Positions 15,248 through 24,059 of a stretch of 64,000 bases of DNA are shown here, piece by piece. Position 1 is the stretch's first letter. Each line of letters begins with the position of its first letter. Made by a program: the position numbers and the translations under genes. Source of the stretch: Paludibacteraceae bacterium (GTDB taxonomy: Bacteria > Bacteroidota > Bacteroidia > Bacteroidales > Paludibacteraceae); NCBI GenBank assembly GCA_905235505.1, contig CAJOMJ010000016.1, forward strand, positions 1 to 64,000, given 5' to 3'. The notes beneath the pieces are model-generated. The model had not been told where the DNA came from. It worked only from the letters and a program-made list of their open reading frames with translations, and ran no database searches.

Positions 15248-15283
15248 CAAAATTACACCTTCATACTGCCAAAATCTGTCAGT
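15248..15283 (-). promoter_or_regulatory. Second promoter with the 19-bp inverted repeat
   Basis: The -7 box TAATTTTG (15248-15255) and the inverted repeat (15265-15283) have the same spacing as at 14447-14482. The central sequence actgccaaaat is identical in both copies. Confidence 0.55.
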
Positions 15284-15290
15284 GATAAAC

Positions 15291-15323
15291 AAAAAAAGCA
15301 ACTTTCGGTAAAAAAGTTGCTTT
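15291..15323 (-). terminator. Terminator after the sigma factor/membrane protein operon
   Basis: The 10-bp perfect stem aaagcaactt/aagttgcttt (15295-15304 with 15314-15323) is followed on the minus strand by a U7 tract. It lies 40 bases after the stop codon at 15364. Confidence 0.85.
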
Positions 15324-15363
15324 CTTGCACAAGTAGTTTGTGTCTTTTACTTCATATCTGCTT

Positions 15364-16245
15364 TCATTCCTCCATCCTGCTTATTATCTTGTCGCATGTA
15401 TGGCGTATGTAGAGCACCTGCCCCCAGTCAAGATAGTGTACTGCCTTGTATCGGCGCAGGGGTGTGAGTTGCATCACCTCTGACAGCGCAAGCAACGACG
15501 GCAGAGCAATCAGCACTATTTTCCAACCGAGTGCCATTTCTTCGTGAAACTCCAGTATCAGCGGCATCAGCAACGCTATCAGTGCGCATATCACCGTGCA
15601 ACTCACTATATGAGCCTTTCTCACCTTTCGTAGCTGCTCTGTCAGAGAACTTATGTTCTCTTGTATTTTGCCGCGTTTGAGTACACGTATATTAAATATG
15701 TTTGTCAATATGAATACTACAATCACAAGCGTTATCAACAGGTTCATCACAAGTGCCCAACCGCCGTAAATAGCCTTCCTGACACCTACAACAGCCTCCT
15801 GATACTTCTCTGGGTCTTTTGCTATCCATTCTTTTAATTCGGTGTACTTTATCATTATCGAATCGCGTGCTACCTTTGCATCTTCTATCTTATCCGCATT
15901 CATCTTATCAAAACGCTCTTGTTGCTCCGGTGTAAGTTGCTTGTATGGCATGTTCAATATACTGTCTAATGAAGGTGAGAAGATGGTTTCTTCGGCAATA
16001 TTCATCACCTTGTCAAAGTGCGTAAGTGCATAGTAGTAACCTGCGTATATGCCGTCAAACAGCACAAGCACTACTATTGCCAGTATCAGCCAGAATGCAG
16101 AAACCGCTTTTATCGATGCCACTCTCACGCGCGGAACCTTTGCTATCTGTTTGTCGTCTATTATTGTCTGGTTATCCAGTTTGTCATGCAGCAGACTCAT
16201 CTGCTCCCGCAATTCCTGCAGGTCGTTTTTGTTGTTATCTTCCAT
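15364..16245 (-). CDS. Membrane protein encoded with ECF sigma factor (possible anti-sigma)
   Basis: The product has 293 residues. The N-terminus is soluble and coiled (LQELREQMSLLHDKLDNQ). Membrane helices lie at about 50-72 (FWLILAIVVLVLFDGIYAGYY), 167-187 (ALVMNLLITLVIVVFI), 213-230 and 237-253. Its start follows the sigma factor stop by 4 bases. A cytoplasmic N-terminal coil next to an ECF sigma gene suggests an anti-sigma factor, but no known anti-sigma motif (such as a zinc-binding HxxxCxxC) is present. The assignment is by context only. Confidence 0.75.
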   Translation of the reverse strand: MEDNNKNDLQELREQMSLLHDKLDNQTIIDDKQIAKVPRVRVASIKAVSAFWLILAIVVLVLFDGIYAGYYYALTHFDKVMNIAEETIFSPSLDSILNMPYKQLTPEQQERFDKMNADKIEDAKVARDSIMIKYTELKEWIAKDPEKYQEAVVGVRKAIYGGWALVMNLLITLVIVVFILTNIFNIRVLKRGKIQENISSLTEQLRKVRKAHIVSCTVICALIALLMPLILEFHEEMALGWKIVLIALPSLLALSEVMQLTPLRRYKAVHYLDWGQVLYIRHTCDKIISRMEE

Positions 16246-16249
16246 AATT

Positions 16250-16726
16250 CTAATGCATTTGTTTTAGTTGTTCTTTTATTCTGACGAGACGCACTGAGAC
16301 ATTCTTCACCGAGATGCCTGTTATAGCCGCTATTTCGTCGTATGGTAAATTCTCAAGCCATAGCAGCACTATGGCTCTGTCGAGATAATTGAGGCGGTTG
16401 ATGCGCTCGTAGAGCTGCTTTATCTGCCTCGAATCCTTGTCTTGGTCGGCATACAGGTCTATGTCAATCGTAAGACTGACAGCATCCGGTTGCCGCTTTT
16501 TCTTCCTTTCGTAGGCAAGACAGGTGTTTAGCGCTATGCGATACACCCAGGTGCTCATCTTTGCCTCCGAACGAAAGCCGTCTATGCCCCGCCAGAGGTT
16601 AATCAGCACCTCCTGAAAAAGGTCTGCCACCTCGTCCTTGTCGTTGGAGAACATGAAGCACACCGTGTAGATGTTCTTCTTCTGTTCTCTTACGAGCATG
16701 TTGAATTTTTTCTCTTTCTCTGTCAT
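16250..16726 (-). CDS. RNA polymerase sigma factor, ECF type
   Basis: The product has 158 residues. Region 2 is visible as DEVADLFQEVLINLWRGIDGF and KMSTWVYRIALNTCL, and region 4 as YDEIAAITGISVKNVSVRLVR. The size is normal for ECF sigma-70 factors. It is the first gene of a two-gene unit with the membrane protein at 15364, ending at the terminator 15291-15323. No standard housekeeping promoter is seen just upstream, which allows self-regulation. Confidence 0.93.
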   Translation of the reverse strand: MTEKEKKFNMLVREQKKNIYTVCFMFSNDKDEVADLFQEVLINLWRGIDGFRSEAKMSTWVYRIALNTCLAYERKKKRQPDAVSLTIDIDLYADQDKDSRQIKQLYERINRLNYLDRAIVLLWLENLPYDEIAAITGISVKNVSVRLVRIKEQLKQMH

Positions 16727-16839
16727 TGGTGTTTTTTTGTTTATTCACCTCTTTAGAGAACAACTATGCATAAAAACTACAGTCTTCTGATATTTTTTCC
16801 GGGAATTCTGTGTACGAGTCAAATAAGAGCAAGTCGGAT

Positions 16840-17766
16840 TTAATACATATTCGCCAGTCTCATGGCTTCTTCGGCAAACTTCTCTCTCAGCGACTCCGGT
16901 GCTATCACCTCTAATCCGCTGCCGAATGTGCGCAACTGCTGTATAAAATCAAGTGTTGGTGCCACAAACCATGTGAACACACAAGGCTCGGGCTCTTGTT
17001 GTGACTTGTGCAGAGGCAGCGAGCGCAAGAAGGGCGCATCTGCCTCACTTACCCGCACTCTTATTATCTCAGGTCTGAATTCTTCACCTCTGAACACGCC
17101 GTAACACCCTGCGAAATACTGCTCTGCGTCAAAATCCTTAGGCAAAGTGTAAGTCTGCTCTGTCAGCTGCAGTTCCACCACCCTGTCCAAAGCGTATAAC
17201 CGCACGTCTGTGCCTCTCTTCGTCTTCTTTCCGCCTGTATCGGCATTCTTTATCTTGCCCAGCACATACCATCTTTGTTTGAACACTTTCATACAATATG
17301 CTGCCATCAGCAACTCGTGCGGCTCTGTGTCTTCGAAACTCTGATACCTCATCTTTATCCAGCGGTTGTCACTCATTGCATCCGTTATCAAGGTCAGATA
17401 TTGTGTACCCTGCGGAATATCTTCATATAATATTCTTCCACGCAACTGACGACTCTCGTTCAGTGAATTTTGCAGTGCAAATTGCGATAGCAGCCACTGC
17501 CTGTTCTTGCTCTCATAGCCGCGTTCCGCTATGTAATATAAGCCCCCTGCCGCACGGTCGCACTTTATCTCTATTCCCAGCATATCTTCAACTGCATTCT
17601 TGTATCTGAAGAATGTACGCTCTGGCAGACCGTTCTCGCCTTTCTCGTTAAGAACCGAACGCGCCCATCTCTTGTCTATCTCCTCGCGGGATATTCTGCC
17701 CGCCGAACTTATGGTATCAACCAACCATATATACTTGTTGAACTGCCCTGCTGCCATAACCTGCAA
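16840..17766 (-). CDS. HTH-WYL transcriptional regulator
   Basis: The product has 308 residues. The N-terminal 70 residues (ISREEIDKRWARSVL, GLPERTFFRYKNAVEDMLGI) form a helix-turn-helix. The central to C-terminal part (MRYQSFEDTEPHELLMAAYCMKVFKQRWYVLG) is a WYL-type domain in which the Trp-Tyr pair appears as RWYVLG, with a WCX-like end. WYL domains bind ligands or nucleic acid and often regulate defence or DNA-damage genes. No such gene is adjacent; the neighbours are a GNAT acetyltransferase and an ECF sigma factor. Confidence 0.88.
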   Translation of the reverse strand: MQVMAAGQFNKYIWLVDTISSAGRISREEIDKRWARSVLNEKGENGLPERTFFRYKNAVEDMLGIEIKCDRAAGGLYYIAERGYESKNRQWLLSQFALQNSLNESRQLRGRILYEDIPQGTQYLTLITDAMSDNRWIKMRYQSFEDTEPHELLMAAYCMKVFKQRWYVLGKIKNADTGGKKTKRGTDVRLYALDRVVELQLTEQTYTLPKDFDAEQYFAGCYGVFRGEEFRPEIIRVRVSEADAPFLRSLPLHKSQQEPEPCVFTWFVAPTLDFIQQLRTFGSGLEVIAPESLREKFAEEAMRLANMY

Positions 17767-17837
17767 TATTTCACTTACCGGCTTGTTGCTGCCGTTACCT
17801 GATATAATTATAATAGTTCGTGTATCTTATTCCGTTT

Positions 17838-18305
17838 TCACTGCAATATCTGCTCCATGCAAGTTTTCCGCACACACATTCCCATGCTTTTATAAAACGC
17901 AATAGCAGTAGAGTTGCCCTCCCACACATTCAGTGTCAGACTGCTGCAACCAATCTCTCTTGCATAAGCCAATGCATGGCGGTAGAGAGCAGTGCCGATA
18001 TGATGCCCGCGCATGGCTTCGTCAACGCACAAATCGTCTATATACAATGTCTTGTTGTCTTGCAGCAGCCTGTCGGACTCCACTTGCTCAACTATGCAGA
18101 ATACATACCCCACGGCTCTACCCTCATGCTCATATACAAAGACGGGCGAACATTCATTAGAGAGAATCTGCTCCAGCTCCTGCCCGTCGTATTTGGTAGT
18201 ATTGCCCTTAAACAAGTCAGGGCGTGCATTATGGTGTACATTGGCAACCTGATGCAGCAGCCGGAGAATTGCCGGAATATCCGACTCAAGTGCTTTTCGT
18301 ATCAT
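17838..18305 (-). CDS. GNAT family N-acetyltransferase
   Basis: The product has 155 residues. The acetyl-CoA motif A is seen as LYIDDLCVDEAMRGHHIGTALYRHAL, and motif B follows as LTLNVWEGNSTAIAFYKSMGM. The length is complete. The substrate cannot be predicted. It lies 24 bases after the YdeI-like gene and 71 bases before the WYL regulator, all in the same direction, so one transcript from 18706-18737 may cover the three. Confidence 0.9.
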   Translation of the reverse strand: MIRKALESDIPAILRLLHQVANVHHNARPDLFKGNTTKYDGQELEQILSNECSPVFVYEHEGRAVGYVFCIVEQVESDRLLQDNKTLYIDDLCVDEAMRGHHIGTALYRHALAYAREIGCSSLTLNVWEGNSTAIAFYKSMGMCVRKTCMEQILQ

Positions 18306-18329
18306 ACCTATTGATTATAATGTTTACGA

Positions 18330-18677
18330 TTATTCATTGTTCTTAGGCATTACTGCCAAACCCGCTTCAGTCATCAACCCTCGCTCCGATAGCATTCTGC
18401 AGCGCATTATATTGAGTTCTGTCCAATGGCTGTTCTTGCAGCGCGGAGAGAGCCTCTGTGCCAGACGACCGTCATCAAGACGCTTCAGTGTGGAATCAAT
18501 CCAACCGAAACACAATGCTTCTTCTACCACCTCTGTGTATGGCAGACAATTACATGCCGGAGGTATCTTCGACCGATATACTGCAACCCAGCATTCTTTC
18601 TCTACGTCATGATTGAGTTCAAGCCACTGCCTCAACTGTCTGCGCTCCGAAAACTCCAGAAATAGACTAATCTCCAT
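18330..18677 (-). CDS. YdeI/OmpD-associated family protein (short form)
   Basis: The product has 115 residues. It contains RQLRQWLELNHDVEKECWVAVY, YTEVVEEALCFGWIDSTLKRLDDGR and AQRLSPRCKNSHWTELN, matching the N-terminal domain of YdeI-like proteins, which are usually about 190 residues. The C-terminal helical domain is missing, yet the frame ends cleanly, so this is probably a natural short form. The function is poorly known (linked to peptide stress in some bacteria). Confidence 0.82.
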   Translation of the reverse strand: MEISLFLEFSERRQLRQWLELNHDVEKECWVAVYRSKIPPACNCLPYTEVVEEALCFGWIDSTLKRLDDGRLAQRLSPRCKNSHWTELNIMRCRMLSERGLMTEAGLAVMPKNNE

Positions 18678-18705
18678 AAAGCAATACAGCTATCTGATAT
18701 TTCTG

Positions 18706-18737
18706 CAAAGGTAGGAAAACTATCTCAAACCCGCAAA
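18706..18737 (-). promoter_or_regulatory. Promoter of the YdeI-GNAT(-WYL) unit
   Basis: TTTG (18734-18737) and TACCTTTG (18706-18713) are separated by 20 bases on the minus strand. The leader is about 26 bases. Confidence 0.75.
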
Positions 18738-18775
18738 TGAAAACTGACAAAGACATCTGTATAAGTGCCCAAACA

Positions 18776-18811
18776 AACAACAAGAGAAGCCGATAGACTT
18801 CTCTTGTTGTT
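18776..18811 (-). terminator. Terminator after the TPR gene
   Basis: The 14-bp perfect stem aacaacaagagaag/cttctcttgttgtt has an 8-base loop. It lies 41 bases downstream of the TPR protein stop on the minus strand and is followed by a U-rich tail (uguuugg). Confidence 0.75.
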
Positions 18812-18852
18812 ATCCGTATAAGAATTATTATCCGTATAAGAATTGAGAATGA

Positions 18853-20097
18853 TTATTGATTAAGCAGGTTGCTCATCTCTTCGTATTTCTTATCCATGTG
18901 GAGACGGTAGTAGAGTTGCTTGAGGATGATCATGTAGTTACGGTTCTCTTTGTCAAGTTCGTGAGCCTGCTCGAAGAAAGGCAGAGACTTTGCAAACACA
19001 TCGTCCATCTCCTTAAGTGCCTTCTGATACTGTTTGTTATCAGAGATATATGCTGCCTCTTCATTGAGTTGCACGGCTTGGTTGTAGTACACGCGTCCCT
19101 TACCTGCCATAGCATCTGCGAGAGTAGGATCAATAGAGAGAGCCTTGTCGAAGTCTGCAAGAGCGGCATCATAGTTCTTGGCATTCTCATTGAGGTTACC
19201 GCGGATATGATAATACTGGGCAACATTAGGTTCGCGTTCTATAGCCTTGTCAAGGTACTCGATAGCAGTCTGCTCTTGTCCGGAGAAGATATAGAAGTTA
19301 ATCAGATTCTGCAGAAACCATGGTTCGGCGGGGAATCTCTCGATAGCGTTCTGCAGAACTCTTACGAAGTTGGCAGTATCTTTCTTCTCGACATACTCCT
19401 GATAGAGGAACTGGTTAACCAGAATGGGTTCGGTTTCTCCGTCCTTCATCGATTCGAAGATTGCGATGGCTTCGTCGTGCATACCTGCCTGAGTTGCGAA
19501 GAGTCCGGCATAGTAGAGATACTGGTAGTAGGTGGTATCCTTCGGCATCTTAGCCTGCATCTTCTCATCCTGCATCATCTTCAGATTAGGAATGTCGGTA
19601 TGCATCTTGAAGACCTCGTATGCATTAGCATAGTCGCGTTGTTCATTGAGCCAGATACCATACTTAACGAGTTCTTGCATGTTGTAGTAGTCAAGCATCT
19701 TCTGCTGAACATTCTTGTGGGTCTTGGTATCTACCACCTCTTTGCCCTTTTTGTCGAGCACCGGAGTCATGGCAATATCATCTGCCTTAACGAAATAGTT
19801 GTAAGACTCGACTACTGCCTCACCCTTCTTCTTGTCGTCCACCTTGCCGGTGAGAATACTCTGAGTGAGCAGATACTCATTTTCCTTGTATCCGATCATG
19901 CCTGCCCAATACCAAGTGTCAGCAAGGTTCTTGGTGGTTTCGTCCTCAAGAGCATCTGCAATGAGAGCGCGAGCACCGCTGAAATCAGGATTCTCGGTAG
20001 CCATAGCTTTGTTCTTAGCCTGGGTGACATTCTTTTTCTGAGCGTAGCAGCCTGTTCCTATCAGAACGACTACCAACATCAATAGAACTTTTTTCAT
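18853..20097 (-). CDS. Exported tetratricopeptide repeat protein
   Basis: The product has 414 residues from the ATG at 20097 (MKKVLLMLVVVLIGTGCYAQ, signal peptide). Upstream in-frame ATGs lie inside gyrA and are rejected. TPR units are clear in the C-terminal half (AIEYLDKAIEREPNVAQYY, AALADFDKALSIDPTLADA). It is a periplasmic scaffold of unknown partners. It follows gyrA by 37 bases and ends at a strong hairpin, so it is likely the second gene of the gyrA transcript. Confidence 0.9.
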   Translation of the reverse strand: MKKVLLMLVVVLIGTGCYAQKKNVTQAKNKAMATENPDFSGARALIADALEDETTKNLADTWYWAGMIGYKENEYLLTQSILTGKVDDKKKGEAVVESYNYFVKADDIAMTPVLDKKGKEVVDTKTHKNVQQKMLDYYNMQELVKYGIWLNEQRDYANAYEVFKMHTDIPNLKMMQDEKMQAKMPKDTTYYQYLYYAGLFATQAGMHDEAIAIFESMKDGETEPILVNQFLYQEYVEKKDTANFVRVLQNAIERFPAEPWFLQNLINFYIFSGQEQTAIEYLDKAIEREPNVAQYYHIRGNLNENAKNYDAALADFDKALSIDPTLADAMAGKGRVYYNQAVQLNEEAAYISDNKQYQKALKEMDDVFAKSLPFFEQAHELDKENRNYMIILKQLYYRLHMDKKYEEMSNLLNQ

Positions 20098-20134
20098 GAC
20101 TTTATAAGTTTTGTTAGTTATCTGAATTAGAGAT

Positions 20135-22729
20135 TTATTCCTCATTGTTTTCATTGTTATCAACGTTGTCTGTAGTAATATCAGCAATATCTGTGCCAGA
20201 AGTGGTTTCATCGATATTCTCGGCAGGTTGCTCGTCCTCTTTTGGAACAATGCAGCCGAAAGCGAGTTCATCGTTACGCTTCTGGAGTTCAATCAGTTTG
20301 ACGCCCTGCGTTGCGCGCCCTTGAACGCGAATGGAGTCCACTGCCATACGGATAGCTGTACCCGACTTATTGATAAGCATGAGGTCAACATCGTCGGTAA
20401 CGGAGCTGATACTTACAAGCTTGCCCGTCTTTTCGGTTATATTGATAGTACGCACACCCTTGCCGCCTCGGTTGGTGATACGGTAGATAGGCTCACCGTT
20501 TTCATCATCAAGAGCAGTTCGTTTGCCGAATCCCCGCTCGGAAACTACGAGGATAGTCTCCTGCGAGCCTTTCTCAACGCATACCATACCTATTACGCAG
20601 TCTTCTCCGTCCTCGTCAAGAGTGATGGCACGTACACCTGTAGCGGTTCTACCCATAGAACGGACTTTGTCTTCATTGAAACGTACAACCTTGCCATTGC
20701 GGCTTGCCACAAGTATCTCTGAATATCCGCTTGTGAGCATTACACGCACGAGTTGGTCTTCTTCACGCATATTGATGGCTATGATACCATTGGCGCGGGG
20801 ACGGCTATACTGCTCGAGAGAGGTCTTCTTTATGACACCTTCTTTGGTGACGAACACAAGGTAGTGAGAATTGACGAACTCGGAATTGTCCAAACCTTTT
20901 ATATTTATAAAGGCACGAACCTTGTCGCCGGTTTCGATATTTATCATGTTCTGAATGGCTCTGCCCTTCGAAGTCTTTGTGCCTTCGGGCAGTTCATACA
21001 CCTTAATCCAGTATGCCCGTCCTTTCTCCGTGAAGAACATCATGGTGGAGTGCATTGATGCAGTGTGAACATACTCTATGAAGTCTTCATCACGGCTCGC
21101 ACCTGCCTTCGAACCTATGCCTCCCCTGCCCTGCTGACGGAACTCGCTGAGCGGTGTGCGCTTGATATATCCGAGGTGAGAAATGGTGATTACCATATCA
21201 TCGTCAGCATAGAAATCTTCCGGATTGAACTCCTCTGAAGCATACACAATCTGGGTGCGACGCTCGTCTGCATACTTGTCTTTAATCTCCTGCAGTTCGC
21301 TCTCAATAAGTTCATATCGCAACACTTCGCTTGCAAAGAGTTCGTTGAGATGCTCTATCAGTTTCTCCAAGTCCTCGTATTCCTTCTTCAACTCGTCGAT
21401 ACGCAGACCGGTAAGCTGACTGAGACGCATCTCCACAATTGCCTTCGACTGGAGGTTGTCAAGATTGAAACGCTGTTCAAGAGCAGTCTGCGCATCTGCC
21501 GGAGTGCGGCTGGCACGAATCAGATGAACTACCTCGTCTATATTGTCAACTGCTATAATCAAACCCTCCAGGATGTGAGCCTTCTCCTGCGCTTTCTTCA
21601 GTTCGAAACGGGTGCGGCGGGTAACCACATCCATACGGTGCTCAATGAAGTTGCCTACCAAGTCTTTCAGGTTAAGCAGCATCGGGCGACCCTTGACAAG
21701 GGCTATATTGTTCACCGAGAACGACGATTGCAGAGCTGTGTATTTATATAACTTGTTGAGCACCACGCTCGCATTGGCATCTTTCTTTATCTCTATCACG
21801 ATACGCACATCGCGCTTCGAGTGGTCGGCTATGCCGCTGATACCCTCTATCTTCTTGTCATTGACAAGCTCGGCAATGTTCTTCACAAGGTCACTCTTGA
21901 CTACACCGTATGGCAGTTCGCCGATTACTATCTGCTCACGACCATTCTCTTCGGTCTCGATATCCGCTTTCGAGCGAATCACGATCCTTCCGCGACCTGT
22001 CTCGTAGGCTTCTTTCACACCTGCATAGCCGTAGATAGTACCGCCCGTGGGGAAATCGGGAGCCTTGATATAGTGCATAAGATCCTCAACCGTTATCTCA
22101 GGAGTGTCGGGGTTCTCAATACGCTGTTTGCAATTCTCTGCGTATGCCACACAGCCGTCTATCACTTCGCCGAGGTTGTGGGTAGGCATGTTGGTCGCCA
22201 TACCTACGGCTATACCGCTTGCACCATTCACCAAGAGATTGGGGAAGCGGGTCGGAAGCACTGTAGGTTCGCGCAGCGTATCATCGAAGTTGAGCTGCAT
22301 GTCAACAGTGTCTTTCTCTATATCGCGAAGCATCTCCTCAGCCATCTTGCTCAGGCGCGCCTCCGTATAACGCATCGCTGCAGGGCCGTCACCGTCCACA
22401 GAGCCGAAGTTGCCTTGCCCGTCAACAAGCGGGTAACGCATTGCCCAAGGTTGTGCCATACGCACAAGAGTACCATAGATGCTGGAGTCACCATGAGGGT
22501 GAAACTTACCCATCACCTCACCTACGATACGTGCTGATTTCTTTGTAGGTTTGTCGCTCGTGTTGCCCAGTTCGTTCATCCCGAACAGCACACGGCGGTG
22601 AACAGGTTTGAAGCCGTCACGCACATCTGGCAAAGCACGGCTCACAATAACACTCATTGAATAGTCGATATACGAGGTTCGCATCTCCTCATCGATATTC
22701 ACTTTAAGAATTCTGTCGTTGTCAATCAT
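20135..22729 (-). CDS. gyrA: DNA gyrase subunit A
   Basis: The product has 864 residues. It is the breakage-reunion subunit that introduces negative supercoils with GyrB. The catalytic tyrosine is Tyr121 in AAMRYTEARL. The quinolone pocket reads HPHGDSSIYGTLVRM, with Asp81 and Ser82 intact. The C-terminal beta-pinwheel carries the GyrA-box (NRGGKGVRT). The tail is acidic (long runs of Asp, Glu and Asn). The promoter is at 22817-22848. gyrB is not nearby, as is usual in this phylum. Confidence 0.98.
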   Translation of the reverse strand: MIDNDRILKVNIDEEMRTSYIDYSMSVIVSRALPDVRDGFKPVHRRVLFGMNELGNTSDKPTKKSARIVGEVMGKFHPHGDSSIYGTLVRMAQPWAMRYPLVDGQGNFGSVDGDGPAAMRYTEARLSKMAEEMLRDIEKDTVDMQLNFDDTLREPTVLPTRFPNLLVNGASGIAVGMATNMPTHNLGEVIDGCVAYAENCKQRIENPDTPEITVEDLMHYIKAPDFPTGGTIYGYAGVKEAYETGRGRIVIRSKADIETEENGREQIVIGELPYGVVKSDLVKNIAELVNDKKIEGISGIADHSKRDVRIVIEIKKDANASVVLNKLYKYTALQSSFSVNNIALVKGRPMLLNLKDLVGNFIEHRMDVVTRRTRFELKKAQEKAHILEGLIIAVDNIDEVVHLIRASRTPADAQTALEQRFNLDNLQSKAIVEMRLSQLTGLRIDELKKEYEDLEKLIEHLNELFASEVLRYELIESELQEIKDKYADERRTQIVYASEEFNPEDFYADDDMVITISHLGYIKRTPLSEFRQQGRGGIGSKAGASRDEDFIEYVHTASMHSTMMFFTEKGRAYWIKVYELPEGTKTSKGRAIQNMINIETGDKVRAFINIKGLDNSEFVNSHYLVFVTKEGVIKKTSLEQYSRPRANGIIAINMREEDQLVRVMLTSGYSEILVASRNGKVVRFNEDKVRSMGRTATGVRAITLDEDGEDCVIGMVCVEKGSQETILVVSERGFGKRTALDDENGEPIYRITNRGGKGVRTINITEKTGKLVSISSVTDDVDLMLINKSGTAIRMAVDSIRVQGRATQGVKLIELQKRNDELAFGCIVPKEDEQPAENIDETTSGTDIADITTDNVDNNENNEE

Positions 22730-22816
22730 TGTTGTATGTTAGTTTTTAGTAGTTACTATCCCCTATTCCATTCTTCTTGTTTATCCGCCCTTTTGAATAG
22801 TCTCCTTAAGAGCATA

Positions 22817-22848
22817 CAAAATTACTACAAAATCCCGAAATACGCAAA
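22817..22848 (-). promoter_or_regulatory. Promoter of gyrA
   Basis: TTTG (22845-22848) and TAATTTTG (22817-22824) have a 20-base gap on the minus strand. The leader is about 85 bases. Confidence 0.75.
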
Positions 22849-22960
22849 TACTTTCGATATTTTTATTTCTTCTCCTCATTTCGACTACTCCCCGACAAGA
22901 GTGCCAAAGTCGCTTAGAGCGAAGAAAAACAGCATTACACACCCTACTGCCAAATACGCA

Positions 22961-23026
22961 CAACTCTAAACCACTCTAAACAATACTAAACCACTCTAAA
23001 CCACTCTAAACCACTCTAAACAATAA
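22961..23026 (+). repeat. Decamer repeat array 1
   Basis: Ten-base units in exact register (caactctaaa, ccactctaaa, caatactaaa, then ccactctaaa three times) make up six copies. It lies between gyrA and the HAD gene. Two unit types, ccactctaaa and caatactaaa, recur in all four arrays of the window. Confidence 0.85.
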
Positions 23027-23069
23027 ATTAGTATATTGGCATAGTATTTGCTAATTGAGAAATAAACAA

Positions 23070-23151
23070 ATCTAAACCACTCTAAACCACTCTAAACAAT
23101 ACTAAACAATACTAAACAACTCTAAACCACTCGCACCACTCTAAACCACTC
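23070..23151 (+). repeat. Decamer repeat array 2
   Basis: About eight units of the same CTAAACCACT/CTAAACAATA family end 55 bases before the HAD start codon. It would lie in the 5' leader if the HAD promoter is upstream; the nearest -7-like sequence (about 23042-23050) is imperfect. Confidence 0.85.
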
Positions 23152-23205
23152 AAAGGTTATAGGCGGCAGCACGATGTTGACATGGTAACAAGCAGGCAGA
23201 CAACT

Positions 23206-23988
23206 ATGCAGAAAGCACTGTTTTTCGATATTGACGGCACATTGGTGAGTTTCACCACGCACAAGATCCCTGATTCGGCAGTCAGGGCACTTGCCCGTGC
23301 AAAAGAAAACGGGCACAAGGTGTTTATCGCTACAGGCAGACCGCTCTGCATAATAAACAATCTCTGTCAGATTGAGCATCTCATAGACGGATATGTTACC
23401 ACCAACGGTGCCTTCTGTTTCGCCGGAGACCACATCATAAGACAACTGCAATTCAGCAACGCTGACATTAAGACAATACTCGAAGACTCACGTCTGAAAC
23501 GCTACCCTACTATTGTGGTAAACGAAGACAGACTCAGAGTCATTCACAACAACCATACCGTGCAGAAGATATTCGTCGAGCAACTCAACATTCGCAATCT
23601 TGACTACACCACCCCGCTCGAAGAAGTGCTGACAAAGCCGATAATGCAAATCACCGCGTTCATAGGCAAGATAAGAGAGAAACGGCTCAAAGCACACCTG
23701 CACAACACCACTGTCGGGCGGTGGCACCCTGCATTCATCGACCTCACACCGCAAGGCGCCGACAAAGGAAGCGGTATGCTCGCTATGGCAACACATTTCG
23801 GCATTGGCAAACAAGACGTCATCGCCTTTGGAGACGGGGGAAACGACATACCCATGCTTCAGGCGGCAGGCACAAGCGTGGCAATGGGGAACGCGGCTAA
23901 GCTCACAAGAGATGCGGCCACAATAGTAACCGCACACATTGATGAAGACGGCATAGAGAAAGCGTTACTACAACTCAAAGTAATCTGA
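23206..23988 (+). CDS. HAD-superfamily hydrolase, Cof/IIB type
   Basis: The product has 260 residues from the ATG at 23206 (MQKALFFDIDGTLV); the in-frame ATG at 23182 is less likely because the family begins at the catalytic motif. Motif I is FDIDGTLV (DxD nucleophile), motif II ATGRP, motif III Lys in GADKGSGM, and motif IV FGDGGNDIPML. The IIB cap identifies it as a sugar-phosphate or flavin-phosphate phosphatase of broad specificity. It is flanked on both sides by decamer repeat arrays. Confidence 0.92.
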   Translation: MQKALFFDIDGTLVSFTTHKIPDSAVRALARAKENGHKVFIATGRPLCIINNLCQIEHLIDGYVTTNGAFCFAGDHIIRQLQFSNADIKTILEDSRLKRYPTIVVNEDRLRVIHNNHTVQKIFVEQLNIRNLDYTTPLEEVLTKPIMQITAFIGKIREKRLKAHLHNTTVGRWHPAFIDLTPQGADKGSGMLAMATHFGIGKQDVIAFGDGGNDIPMLQAAGTSVAMGNAAKLTRDAATIVTAHIDEDGIEKALLQLKVI

Positions 23989-23992
23989 CAGC

Positions 23993-24057
23993 ACCACTCT
24001 AAACAATACTAAACAATTCTAAACAATACTAAACAATACTAAACCACTCTAAACCAC
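23993..24057 (+). repeat. Decamer repeat array 3
   Basis: Six to seven units (ctaaacaata, ctaaacaatt, ctaaaccact) fill the whole gap between the HAD stop and the convergent permease stop at 24060. Confidence 0.85.
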
Positions 24058-24059
24058 CC

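Noticed and set aside
18856..20085. Long antisense frame opposite the TPR gene
   Set aside because: The TPR protein is clearly real on the minus strand; the antisense frame reads as a hydrophobic shadow.
20135..22729. Possible quinolone-resistance change in GyrA (Gly at position 86)
   Set aside because: Asp81 and Ser82, the main resistance positions, are intact, and a Gly at 86 is probably natural in this phylum; no resistance claim is justified.
22961..23151. Telomere-like or CRISPR-like array
   Set aside because: Units are 10 bp without spacers and lie inside the chromosome between housekeeping genes.
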